Source: Aphelenchoides besseyi (lineage: Eukaryota > Nematoda > Chromadorea > Rhabditida > Aphelenchoididae). Taken from it: 64,000 nucleotides of DNA. The translations under genes and the position numbers were made by a program. Position 1 is the stretch's first letter, and each line of letters opens with the position of its first letter. The stretch spans positions 5,766,001 to 5,830,000 of the forward strand of contig JAMPIQ010000003.1 in assembly GCA_024699855.1 (NCBI GenBank), in the 5' to 3' direction. This document shows positions 1 through 11,773 of the stretch, piece by piece. The notes beneath the pieces were generated by a model. The model searched no databases. It had not been told where the DNA came from and was given only the letters and a program-made list of their open reading frames with translations.

Positions 1-1
1 G

Positions 2-1388
2 CATCAAGCTAACAGCTATCCCTACTGCTCAATTTGCCAAAACTTTGTTCCACTTCTCGAAGGAAAAACGAAGTATAATCGAAATGCAGAGTAAATTAAC
101 GAATCCCGTAGCAATGTTGTTGATGAGTTTATTTTCAGATCGATTCGTTATGCTGTTGACGCGTTTTTCGACAAAACCAAAAGCGAATATAACGTTTTGC
201 CGTTGGAGTCAGATCGAACCGTTGTATGTAAACGCTGCTCTGTGGTTGTACATCCCAGTTGTTATCACATCAATCCCGCAGTTCTCGATTTGAACTCGTC
301 CAGTGATGCGGATATAATGATCTTGGAAGAATCGTTTCCAGCAAAAAAAAGACGAGTTGAAAGTTGGACCTGTCGTAGATGTGCATTTTCTCGCGAACCT
401 ATAGTTTGCGCATCAACTCATTGTGACTTGTGTCCACTACGCGGTGGAGCCTTTATTCCCTATGGATCAGCCGACGGCTCGAGTTTTGTTCACGTTGTTT
501 GTGCGATCATGAGTCGAAGAACCCGCATCATCCGCGAATCGAACTTTGTGATGTACGCGATCAGCTTGCCGTCGGATTGGGCGAGTGATATAACGCCGGA
601 GAGTCGACCGTGGTAAAATCGAAGGTCATAAGAAGTTATTTATGAAAAATTTAAGGGAACAAATAGGCATTTCTTCCGAATATCTCTTTCATGATTTCGC
701 TCTGTTGCAAAGCCGATTTCCGGAACAAGAGTCCAAATTCTGCGCATTCTGCGAACGCGATTTGGATCAGGGATTTGTCCGGTGTTTGCCGTGCTTTGAT
801 AACAACGAAAGAGCGTTATTCTTTCATCCAAGTTGTTGTAGTCTGGCCGGTCTCACGTTCGAATATCGACATTTTCCGTTGGTCGCAGCCGCTGTTTGTC
901 GATGTCATGTTGAGAGCGATAACAAGCCATCAAAGTATCCGTTAGCAATTGGCGATCTGTTGGGATTTGTGGCTGTCAATGAAACCGTTGATGTCGTAAA
1001 ACTTCTCGAAAAACAACCCACCGAATACGCAACAATCGAGTTCTTAGATTCAACCGTGAGTACCGATGTGGTTATTGCTCAGGATGTTGTCGATTGTCAT
1101 TGCAAATATGTAAATTGTGGTGGAAATCATCTCTACGGATGGATTGTAAGTAATAGTCATTAAGCGTGTGTATTCTGGTGATTTCAGGTCAGAGTCAAAT
1201 GGGACGAAGACGAATTGTTCGATGGTTATTTTCGACAAACGAAAGCCGACTTCGCGTACACTGTCAAATCGCAAAAAACATCGGAACGAATGGTCTGCTC
1301 GAAGAAACCACTCGTCCATCGGAATCAGCCAAAATCGAAACAATTAGAAAAACTCTTGAAACAATATGAAGCCTTTTACAAGCTTTAA
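2..1388 (+). CDS. KDM4: KDM4/JMJD2-like histone demethylase, C-terminal part (PHD, extended PHD, Tudor)
   Basis: Seen: four exons (2-90, 139-612, 656-1145, 1188-1388) joined in frame by introns of 42-48 nt. The translation starts inside a cysteine motif (YPYCSIC). A PHD finger follows (VVCKRCSVVVHPSCYH, then WTCRRCAF), then an extended PHD beginning CDLCPLRGGAF with FVHVVCAI and later CAFCERDLDQGF, FHPSCC and a closing CRCH. The last part contains VRVKWDEDELFDGYF, which looks like a Tudor strand pair. This order (PHD, ePHD, Tudor) is that of the C-terminal half of KDM4/JMJD2 demethylases, nuclear enzymes that remove methyl groups from H3K9 and H3K36. The catalytic JmjN/JmjC half would lie left of the window, so activity cannot be judged. 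The Tudor region is divergent. The family call is firm; the 5' end is missing only because of the window edge. Confidence 0.8.
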
Positions 1389-1685
1389 TGTTAACATTGA
1401 TTGTGTTTATCTCAAAGATAATGTTCTCAATACCCAAAGTCATACATACTACAGGTCGTAATAACCGTTTTTACCTCCGAATAAAAGATCTTGAGACAAT
1501 CCGAGTCGTGTTAGTAGAATATAAAACATGAGTTTACTTATCATACTAATGAATCGAGTAGTTACAATAAGCATCTATATCGAGCTTATAAAAATGTTCT
1601 TGTGACGATTTTCGTGCTTATGGCAATACGCACAAGCGCGTTGTTTCGTTGAACATATTCTTTCTACTAAGAGTAGTTTCGTAAA

Positions 1686-4435
1686 ATGGAAGAAGGCGAA
1701 ATCGCGTCTAGCAGCGAGAGGTTCGTTATTTCGCGATAGCATTGATCGATTGTTTTAGCGAGAAGGATGCAGAAACTAACATAATGGCCGATTTCGATGA
1801 AGTGAATTGTTTCATTTAAATTTCGATAATTTTGTATTCTAGGAAGCTCAGATCGATCGACTGCAGGCCGAGTTTGCCGAGGAGTTGGCTAAACAGCTTC
1901 GACAGGCTGCATCACAATCCGATCAATCGACGAAAAAACGGACGCAAAGTAAGCGAAATTTCTAACAAAAAACTTTTTTCCTTTTTGTTTTAACTTGTTT
2001 TCCGACTTTCATTCTGATAACTGAAATTTTAGATGGTACAGTAAGTACAATTGATGAGGTTTCGAGAAACGACACGATGACCAATCACGAGGTCGTTAGC
2101 ATGGAGATCGAAAGTCCTGGTTTGTTTTCTCGTTGTGTTCAATCTCAGATTTCGGTTTTTAGAACAAGAAGCGGAAGTCGACGAGGCAGAGCAGCTGAGA
2201 CAGTTCCTATTGAGTCAAGTGAGTTTGCACACAATCAATTGGTATTTTCGTGCATTTTAGATGAAAACAAAGAAGAACACAGCAAATCCGACGACAAAAC
2301 AAACTCGGCAACAGCCGTCGACTTCAACGCATTCGCAGATTTCAAGTCCATCGCCGCCATCCCAGATCCCACCACCACCAAAACCGCCAGTCTTTCTGAA
2401 ATCACCCGATAGACGTAAAAATAGCTACGTGTCGGCGAGTGATGTGACCGGAAAGATTGTCACGCGGCCAACAATCACTGTTTCTTCAACGACATCGATT
2501 GACACTCAGAATTTGACAGAAACTCCACGAAGTCCTGATGAGATTTTTGATCTTCAAGCATTTCACGACATTAAGACAACAGATACAGATACTGATGATG
2601 ATCTGATGGATTACGAACTCAATCTGGAAAAAGCAAAAGCTGAGGATGAAACGAGAAAAGACGAGCTTCAACGATTAGTTCGACGTCAAAAGTCTAACGC
2701 CGAGGAATACGGAAAAGTGAAAAAGGCGGTGGAGCGTACAAGAGTAAGAAGCTTATGAACAACTGATCGATTGTTCTTCTTTCAGGAAGAGCTGGCTGCC
2801 TTGGAGAAGAAATTAGCGTATTACGCAGATAAAGGAGTTCGTCTGAACGACCAGATTTTCAAACTTACGGAACGCATTTTTGCAACACAATCAAAACGAT
2901 TGACAGCCACCAGGTCGGAGCGTGAGAAGTGGAAACGCAAATTAGCTCATCGATCCGAACGCTCCAAAGATAAACTCAAACAGATCAAAAAAATCGCGTT
3001 GTCTCGTCCGAAAAACAAACCAAAAGTTATTCCGTTGAATCGTGTGGATTCACCGGCGTTGCCACAAACAACTTCAAGTAGTAGGTCGAGATTGCTTTCA
3101 TGTTTAGTGTTTCTTATCGTTTAGCCCCAGCCAATTCTCGTCTATATAATTGTGGAGACTTACTTGATGCACTTCCAACATTCACGAAAAAAGCGACATC
3201 CAAGAAGCAACGTCAAAAACAAAAGAAAATTCAGAAAAAAAAATTGGAATCTAGAAACTCAAATAAGCCAACACAGAATCTCGCTGAAACTCTGCCGGTC
3301 GATCAACTGCAAGTGGAAACTGGTGCTGAAGCCGAATTAGATTTGTACACTAGAATGCTAAAGCGAAAAGAAGAGGCTAAGAAGACTAAAGATGGAAAAA
3401 CGACTAATATCGAACCAAACAACGAAACAACAAGCAACGAAAGTCCTACTGCTATAAACAGTCCCATTACACCGACAACCAGCAAACAAACTGCTGTTGT
3501 TAAACCAATTGTTCCAACAATTTCTTCTTCTCTTTCACTAACCGAAGTAACTCCTCATCCTCTTATTAACTCGAAATCCTATAAGTGAGTTAATTGAGTG
3601 GTTTATTTGATCCAATTGATTTTCATTCAGATTGTTCCCGTCGTATCCCTTCGAACACATTGGACATCCGTCTGTTAGTAATCACATCGACCCGGAGGTA
3701 CCGTTGTGTCCGTACGAGTTGCATGGAATCTGTGCAGATCCGACATGTAAAATGTATGCGTTCAGTTCAATTTTATGTTTTAATGGAGTTTTCAGGTTAC
3801 ATGATCGAGATTTGCGTCTTTCTGAATCGGAAATCATTTGTAAGTTTGAGGTTGTTTTTGTTGCGTATAACTTATTGTTCTAGGCAACATTCTTACGGCG
3901 TGTCCAATTCTTTGTCCATCGAATGTCCCGCCTAGTTAGCTGCTTAAACTGTTTACTTTCAATGACCAGTTTATTTTAGCAGAATACGCCAAACATCTTC
4001 TCGAAAACAGTAGTGTTGAGGCTGTGGCACGCGCACTATGTTTGTTTGTAATTGAGTTCAATAACCGATCGATGATTTCAGCAACAATGATACCGAAGCA
4101 CATTCGGGAACAATCACTTCACAAGGAATTGTATGGATAACAACTTCGTTCCTCGGAATCACGGGTTTTTGGTTATTCTATGGGTTCCAGTGTATTTGTA
4201 TCGTTCTAATAAATATCATCAAGATCTTTTCAACAAGTTCACTGATTACATAAACCGAAAATTGGCGTCTAATCACATTCCACGATGTGCAGTTTGGAGA
4301 AGAGCACGAGAACTTGTTCTGCATTATCTCTCCCGAAATCTTGTCTTAACGCCAATTCAGCGTGCCGCACGACAATTCGAAACCGTAACTAAACTCAGAC
4401 ATCTCATGTTAACATTCGCATATCCATTCGAGTGA
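1686..4435 (+). CDS. ZFC3H1: ZFC3H1-like zinc-finger protein (nuclear RNA exosome adaptor type)
   Basis: Seen: at least ten short exons starting at ATG 1686 (MEEGEIASS, an acidic start typical of this family), a serine/proline-rich part, a coiled coil at about 2590-2910 (LEKAKAEDETRKDELQRL and EELAALEKKLAYYADKG) and a small Cys/His finger near 3700-3760 (PLCPYELHGICADPTC). This finger, placed after a long coiled coil, matches the putative zinc-finger domain of ZFC3H1, which in animals links poly(A) RNA to the nuclear exosome. Exons are clear to about 4010. The final part to the stop at 4433-4435 (KYHQDLFNKFTDYI...) needs an intron whose junctions I could not fix: 4044-4098 followed by 4131-4190 keeps the frame open. 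If that is wrong, the gene stops near 4138 and the last 300 bases belong to something else. Confidence 0.65.
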
Positions 4436-4862
4436 TCTAAAGTCCCATTCAAAAGTCCACGTATTTCTTCAGATATTTAAATGAGTCAGAATATCTATCG
4501 GCGAACGTATTCGGTACAATTATGGTGTCGGAAAACCCAATAAAAACGTATAAAGTTGAAAACGAACTTTTCACTCTTCGTGAATGAAATACCTCTGCGC
4601 AATGAAATCGGTCGACGGCAATTGACCTCGATTTGCGACGCCGTTTTACACCTACGGACGTGGTGAAACAATTCGGACGGCTATCGGTGGGAATTCGTAT
4701 TTTTCCTCGTTTCAACGCCTTATTCGTTGCATAGACTACAACGTGTTTTGTGGGCCTTTCAAACTCAATGTACTCGTGTCATCAAAATTTACACTTCGTT
4801 CGATTAACTTTCGTTGTCATCCAACTTTTCTTGCGCAGCTTTTTCGTTCATTAATTTGCAGA

Positions 4863-6321
4863 ATGAAAGTCGTGATAACCGGTGGTAGTGGATTTCTTGC
4901 CGGGCACTTGATACGCGAACTTCAAGAAACTGCAACTGATGTTGTGACAGAAATTCATACACTCGACCGTAAGTCTGCACCATCCAATGTGTTTGGTAAG
5001 TAGGACCTGCTCGAATACTTTTGATCTGTGCACTTAGATCTTAAAAATGGTCGAATTCCTCTTAAACATCATTGCTGTGATTTGAATGAACGAGAGAAGG
5101 TTGAAGAAGTGCTTCGTGAAACACAAGTTGTTTTCCATTTGGCCCGTCGACAATTTCAGTTCATCAATTCGAATGCAGATAATGAGGGATACACGAATGA
5201 TAACTTGAAAGGTAATGATCGTATCGTTTGTCTATTTGAATCCAATGCTTTTAGCTGTCGAGAGTTTAATTGATTCAATGCTCACAAGTAACGTTCAAAA
5301 TTTGGTTTTTGTTGGCGACGCTTATTCCAACGTGCCAAGTCACGATAATTTCGGAAACTCGGAAGATATACACAATGACGTTCCCGGTTCCTATATGCTT
5401 GGACACTACGGAGAAACAAGAACGTTGGGGGAGTTGTTCGCACGTCAAAAGGTCGGACAACAACTCGCGAACGGTAAGTTTTCGTTTATTGTTTGCTATT
5501 GAAATTTGATTCTTGGCATTTTTATGCCATAATCACATGTTTTTAAATACAAGTTCTCACAATTCAAAACAATTTCCGACTACGGTTGTCGGTCAAATTT
5601 AGAATATCGTTTACACTGAAATACGAATACTATTAACAAGGAAACGTTTAGGCAAACCGTTTCAAGCCACGTTTCTTCGTCCGACAATGATCTACGGCGA
5701 AGGTGAAACAAAAGTACCGAATGTGCTCAAGAAAGTTGCAACCGCAAATGGCGGCAGTTTATCGTACATTCAAGGATTATCGAATGGTCTTTTGCAATTC
5801 GTTCGTAAACAACAAATTGGCCTCAAAGAACCTTTGATTTAGATGTACGCTGGAAGTCTTGCGGCATTGATGGTTGAGAACATGCGTTTGCTTGTTAAAA
5901 CGCCCGAAAAATGTTCCGGTGAATTTCTTTATTGCATGGATCACACAGAATGCACTCACTTCTACGAAGTGTGTCTTCAACATTTTCATTCGTTAAACGG
6001 GTATTTCAGTTCGCACGATCGATTCTCGAATGTTTTGGAATGCGATTGGACAAACCGACACCGTTGATTTTGAGTTACGGTCGAACATTGTGGCACGAGT
6101 GGTTTCGGAATCCCAATTCTCCTCAATTTTCCTTGTCCGCATTTCGACTGCTTTTTGTCTACGCAGTTGGATTCTCAAATCGAAAACAACAGTTGATATT
6201 CGAGTTTCGACCAACAGTTCCAGCAAAAGAGCTCATGGAACGAACACTAAATTGGATTGCTGAGAATCTAAGCGACGGCAGAAAATCGACACGTTCGTCT
6301 TCAGTTCTACGAACCGGATAA
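4863..6321 (+). CDS. extended short-chain dehydrogenase, 3beta-HSD-like, with altered active site
   Basis: Seen: six exons joined in frame by short introns, starting MKVVITGGSGFLAGHL, the Rossmann nucleotide-binding start of extended SDR enzymes. Later come VVFHLA, NLVFVGDA, a potential catalytic Tyr in GHYGETRTLGE, and FLRPTMIYGEGE, which corresponds to the LRP..IYG segment of 3beta-hydroxysteroid dehydrogenase-like enzymes. The C-terminal part has a hydrophobic segment (SLSAFRLLFVYAVGF). An acceptor-like ag lies 2 nt before the ATG, so the start is probably at a spliced-leader site. Odd: the family active site is Tyr-x-x-x-Lys, whereas here the spacing gives Tyr-Gly-Glu-Thr-Arg, and the third glycine of the dinucleotide motif is Ala. 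It may be a weak or inactive member; the substrate is unknown. Confidence 0.7.
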
Positions 6322-6605
6322 TCCAAATATACAAATTTATTCTACGCAACTAAATGAACGAATTAAAAGTTACAAACGTTTGTAATTGAAAGGTTTTGAA
6401 TCACAGAATAGCAATCAAATTGACTTCAAGTGCAGTTTCCAAAGCGACGAGCAATCTGTTGAGTCAATTTGTCGAATATGTGGATGTTGAGGTGTACCAG
6501 TATGATGTTAAAATACGAAGATTCACAAACATCTCAAATAACACTTTTGTGAACTTTCGTTGCGTTTAAGTTCTCGATTTCGACGCTGAGTTCTTGTTCG
6601 CCGAT

Positions 6606-7386
6606 TTATCTCCCGGTACAGTCAATGTGGTTAGACACTGGTTTTCTGTAACGAGCATCTATCAACTGATAAGAGGTTGATGGTTACCTGAAGTTGTTGT
6701 GGCCTGAGGTCGCGGAGAGTCGGGTAACGCGATTGAAGCAGCCAAATGTCCTTGTCGAACCGCAAATCCTTCCTAAAATTTGATGGTTGACATAAAGTTT
6801 GAAATCCTCATGCGTTTTAAAGTACCTGAACGGCCAGAAAAGCTGAGTGATGTCTGACACGCATTGCCATATTTCGCATTTTTAAAGAAAAAATGGGATC
6901 TTCGACAAAAACAACTAAATAACTGAGAAATCGTAAAGCCGATTTCCTTTTATACTCAGTATTTTAGATCTAATGCACCCGCCCATTACAGGTGGATTAT
7001 TTTAGCGCTGAAGTAGTTGAAGCGATAAAAATGCGAAGTGGCCGACTGGATTTGCAGCCTACCGGAAATCAAAGTTTTGGCAGTCAAAAGACATACGATC
7101 GACCATACGAAATGTCTTCGAATGGAAAACTCGTTGAAGCGCAATACCGGTTTTTGCAAAATGTACTTTTAAACTACAATTTAAAACCGCTCAGACGTTC
7201 ATAGAGCATCAAAGCCCATCAATTTGTTGATCGAATTGAACCTACCGGCAGTTCACTGTTGTTCTCACCGCTTCCCGTGCTGCTTGTTCGAAGGGCCATT
7301 TGTCGTTCGAAACGTTGACGTCGTATCTGCGCATCAAGCATGCGCAATAGTAAAATCGAGCTGTCGTTGAACGTCGAATGTATGAG
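6606..7386 (-). CDS. unrecognised multi-exon gene, 3' part
   Basis: Seen on the minus strand: exons 7386-7246, about 7176 downward, one ending at 6826, 6772-6688 and a last one ending with a stop at 6608-6606. They are joined by introns with ordinary gtaggt, gtactt or gtaacc donors and ttttag-type acceptors, and the frame stays open (LLRMLDAQIRRQRFERQMAL; FVEDPIFSLKMRNMAMRV; EGFAVRQGHLAASIALPDS). I do not recognise the family. The first exon listed has no start codon, so the gene continues upstream. The exon at 8678-8380 (starting MSGLISKNITRCAQPSRL, somewhat like a mitochondrial presequence) could be its first exon or a separate gene. Exon edges in the middle are uncertain. Confidence 0.45.
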
Positions 7387-8318
7387 CTTAAGCATAGAAG
7401 AATATTAAAACCAAAATAAAAGGCATTTAAACCACGAAACGATTCTTGGGAAACTTGGCTTTTCGATCAAACATCAACTTCAAATTCCGTTGAATACGAA
7501 AAGAAATTAAAGAGCAGAGAATGAAAGTGTAAATATTGTTTTTCATTTCAATGGATACGTCAAAATTGAACGTTTCAATTACCAACAGCTCATGATTAAA
7601 CAGTCACTCTCAGCAGTACAAGATTTGAAGACGGGTGCCAAAGCAATCGGTGGTCATGACAACGTTCGGCCATTCGACACTCATCCATTTCTATTGGTCA
7701 TGGAATTACTTCGGTTTCTGGGCAGCGACATCGGTTGAGTCTCACGAATGAGACCCATAGAAAAGTTGATAAACCGAGGGAGCATTCACACGAACCGCTC
7801 GGCGAAAATAACGGCGGTGACGTTCGGCAGGTTGTTTGGAACAAATACTTGTTGTGAAACACGCCAAGTAGATTCCCACTTCAATTTCGGACGTTCCCAA
7901 TGTGCAAAGTCGGTTGAAGTGGGAGTTTGAAGAAGACCTCGAGAGTTGAGAAATTGCGAAAAGTTTCCAAGCAACGTGCATATTCAAAAACAAAATCTCG
8001 CAAATCAAATGTTAGACAATTGTGTTGGACAGAATTCGCTTACAAGCTACAGGCTTTAAAAGGACACAAGTTGTTTTGGAACACAACAATTAACTTGATT
8101 TGTATTTGAAATTGAGTTTCGAACTGTTGTTGATTTCTAATCGTGGGTTTGTAAGTATGTCATTTCGAGTTTTCACACAAATAAAAATATCCAAGTGAAT
8201 TAATAGACCAATAAACTGCGACCCAATTAGTGAACCTCCAATTGCTAATAACATTAGAGAATCTAATAAAGTCAAGGATATCAATCGGCATGCGAATCAC
8301 AGTAAGACAATCGCGATT

Positions 8319-8678
8319 CTAATCTTTTGCTTCATGTGCCATCGGGCTGTAGGGTTGTAGCATTGTGGTATGTTCGGGCAACCACCGGAAAAGGTGTCTT
8401 AGCGGTTTGTTTGTCTTCTGACGACCGAGTGGGCGCCTTGAATTTTGAATGCGCGACATGGTGAATTGAGCCACCAACGAGGCCGAAGAGGTTAGTTGTT
8501 TGACGAAACCGTCCATTCGATGCTTCTTTCCAATTTGCTGTTGATTCACGTTGCTTCCGGTCGTTTCGTTGAGCTTATCAGCAGCGGTAAAAAATTTGAA
8601 ATGCATTTGAGTGGTCAATAAAGTGAGACGACTCGGCTGTGCACAGCGGGTTATATTTTTCGAGATCAATCCGGACAT
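8319..8678 (-). CDS. possible first exon of a minus-strand gene
   Basis: An open frame of up to 119 codons begins MSGLISKNITRCAQPSRL. It is rich in Arg, Ser and Gln and low in acidic residues at its start, as in mitochondrial targeting sequences, with an internal stretch FFTAADKLNETTGSNVNQQQ. A donor-like gtggtt around 8387 would cut the exon short. I do not recognise the product. It may belong to the gene ending at 6606. Confidence 0.3.
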   Translation of the reverse strand: MSGLISKNITRCAQPSRLTLLTTQMHFKFFTAADKLNETTGSNVNQQQIGKKHRMDGFVKQLTSSASLVAQFTMSRIQNSRRPLGRQKTNKPLRHLFRWLPEHTTMLQPYSPMAHEAKD

Positions 8679-11600
8679 CTATCACCCACTGAGTTTTTTC
8701 TTGATTTTTGAGTTAAGATGATCGCTGGCGATTCGTCAGTTTTTGATGACGCTTCCGTTTTGTTCGGGCCGATTAGCAACCGCGCATTCGTTCGTTGCAA
8801 ATTGAGTTGATCTTGTCCGTAAGATCATTAATCCTTAAGTAAACCGTACGTTCAGCGTCATCCCGAAAGTGTGCGCGTAGCTTAATTTCTTTCCGGACTT
8901 CTGGTTGTCATTATTCTTGTAGCCGTGAGTTGCGATCGTCAGTTTTGCCCGATAGTTACTTTCGTTAGACGTCTTTTCGTTAAATCGTTTCCGTCATCTA
9001 TATTGGCCACGTGACTGCGAATTGATCCGAAGGTTTGGCCACACACAGTCATAGTTTACATTTGACTTTTTTCCGCGTTTGTATTCACGAGTCAACGATA
9101 CCGCTTTTGCTCTAATGATGCCACAATCGTGTCGAGGAATCGGAGTGCGAAGAAGCCTGAAGGTCGTTCATCCCATCGGTCAATGTGCCGCACAACACCT
9201 GCGATACACGGTCACCAAAATTTCGCTGCTTATAGACGCCCCGACTCACAGAGTCGTCGCCCACTGTTTTTTAATTTTCTTGATTGCACGGCATATCGGC
9301 TTAAGAAGAGCGAAGAAAGAGAGAAAAAGAAGACGATGATTTTTGGTTTTGTGTTGATGGCGAGAAGGCGAATTAGCGTACATCATCGTCCATTTTCATT
9401 ATCCGAATTTACGCTCTCGATCTTCTTCGAATGGCGGCAACAGACGAGTTTGTGCGTTTCGTAAGTTGCGTGTTTGGTTGCCGACGAAAACAGGCGGTAA
9501 AATGTGGCCGAGTAAACGCGCGACGTGTTTCGCTTGGTATTTGCGCGATTCCGATGGGCGAGAGGAGAGAAACAGCGATTGCAACAAAAGCACAAAATTT
9601 ACTGGGCCTTGTGTATTGACCATCTCAGCCAGCGGGCCGGACAGAGCACAAACTCTCTCCTCTTTTTGCTCTACTTTTTGCCTCTGCGCAACGCTGCGCG
9701 AATCGATTTGCTCGTCCGTCGCTCGCACTCTTCGCTGTTTGTCTTTGTGGTCACTCCGTTGGTCCATCTAGGCGAATTGGAGAGTCGTTGGCCGATGATG
9801 GGAGGGTTTGGGGTTGAACTTGAATCGGGCATTTTGTGAGAAGAGCCCCATTGGTCAGAGGGTTTCGAATTCGCTTGCGGCGGTTTGAAGTGAATCGCAA
9901 CGATCAACGCGGCGGGTTTTCTTTTGTCGTTTTCGACGTCGTTTAGTGGTTTTGACTTGAGGAGAAAGATTGCCGCTTTTTGAATTGCCCGCAATGACAA
10001 GTGATTCCAACAGTCTTTTGCGAAATTCGTCGTTTCTTGCTGCGCAAAAGGCCAATTAGAGTTGGCCGGGCGTGACCGTGCTCGTACTTTTAATTGTTTT
10101 CGATTTCCGCCTTTTCGCTCGCCATTCACAATCCCCAGCAGACGTTTGACTTGTTAAATCGGTTACTTGCGCGAGATCATTTGCCTTCATTGTTCTCGTT
10201 GCTTTCACTCAAACCTCTCGCCAAAAAGACTGTTCCTCAGAATGCCTGTTGTCAAGGCAATTTCTTAGCAATGCCAACGACCGTGTTTTTATCGAACGTT
10301 ATTTTGTTCAAAACAGTCCTGCATAACACAACTGTAGTTGTTTTAATTTATTCCTCGGATTGTTTTGAATGTCAAGTTTTGCGGTGTACAATTGGTGGCA
10401 TTGCCTCTGGTTTTGCGGGGTGTTCAAAGTCCTTCATTCAAGCGGAAATCTGAATGCCCTTGCGCTGTCTAGTGGACAATGAATGGAAGGAGGATTCGAT
10501 AGTTAATTTTGACTGACAGACGACTTTTCTTTTCGTAATTACAAAATGCATTTTGAGAAATGATTCAATCAATAATAGCGCTTGTTGCTTGATCTCCTGC
10601 CCCCGTTACCTTTTCTTTCGAGTGGTTGGTCGTACGTGTTTTTCTGCGAGTCTTCGACGGATGAGATTGTTTGCGAGGATTGCGTATAGTAAGGAAGGAG
10701 AGGAGTCATTGTCGTTGATGACAACAAGTGTACGACAAGAAGAACACACGTGAACACGTAAAGCTTGTTGTTGTACGGAGAGACGTCTTTTTGCTCCTCG
10801 GCTTGCGCGTCGGTTTCGTCGTATATCGCCGTTTCGATCATTTTTGAGTCGCAATCGCTCAAGGAGAGCACCCAGGAAAGAACCACGCCTCGTTTTATGT
10901 CGCTCATTCATCGCGCGCCGTCGACTGCCGTTCGTTCATTTTCTATTTTTGAAGGTTTATGCGCAAAAGTCGAAACCAACCACCTGGTCAAATGGGTCAG
11001 AGTGTGGGCATTTTTTCAATGTCCACATTTCATGCGTGAGCCGAACAATTTGATTTGTTTTGCAGCGCGTTACACGTCTTTTTGCTCTTTAACTTGCACC
11101 GTGTTTTACGATTCTCCGTGGTTTTGCTCTCGAGAATTCGCCATGGCACACTGCTACATTTCGGCTCGTTTCCGTTTTGTACGTGGACGGTCACGAAGTT
11201 CTCGATGGACGGCTTTTTATTGTTTTCGGACGTGACTTTTGGTCTTCACAATCAACAGCTTATTCGTTTGACAGCGTTCATTACTCTCGTAAACAACAAT
11301 TTCTGTGTTATTAGAATCGTTTAAAAGAATGCGATTCGAAAGATTCGTTTCTCTTTGGTTGGCTCGCAATAGCGAAATAACGAGACAGTTTGTTGTGTTC
11401 ACGTAACCAGACGACATAACACCTGCATTCGTGGATAAGCGCAGTGTAAAATTGCATTAACCAACGTCGAGCGAGTAGGCGGCGATTTGCATCGTCCCCA
11501 ACGGTCGTCGGCGATCGTCGTGACGTTTTCTTTGTCGATTGCAATTGTTCCGTTAACGTATTCCCGCACTTTCGTCGCTTAATTTTTGCCAATTTGCACG

Positions 11601-11773
11601 AGATTGATCAACGAAACTACCGGTTTTCGTGCGTAAATTTACTCCGTTGAATATCCGCGCGTTTCAATTGTTTCTCAACTCGTTCATCGATTACCGAACA
11701 ATGTTACAGATCACAGTTTTCGTTTTTAAATGCATCGGTTGAATTCGTGATTATCAGACGGGAGTTAGCCAAC
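8679..11773. other. 3.1 kb gene-poor stretch upstream of SHANK
   Basis: Several overlapping frames of 60-156 codons exist on both strands (for example 9079-9839 and 10569-10907), but none shows a domain, a consistent exon chain or a bias to one strand. It is probably the 5' flank, untranslated exons and regulatory DNA of the SHANK gene. An acceptor-like attatcag ends at 11757, 16 nt before the SHANK ATG, which fits a 5' UTR intron or a spliced-leader site. Confidence 0.4.

Noticed and set aside
9079..10129. Several overlapping frames of 80-150 codons on both strands
   Set aside because: They overlap in all directions, have no recognisable motif and no splice chain; most likely chance frames in a slightly GC-richer flank of the SHANK gene.
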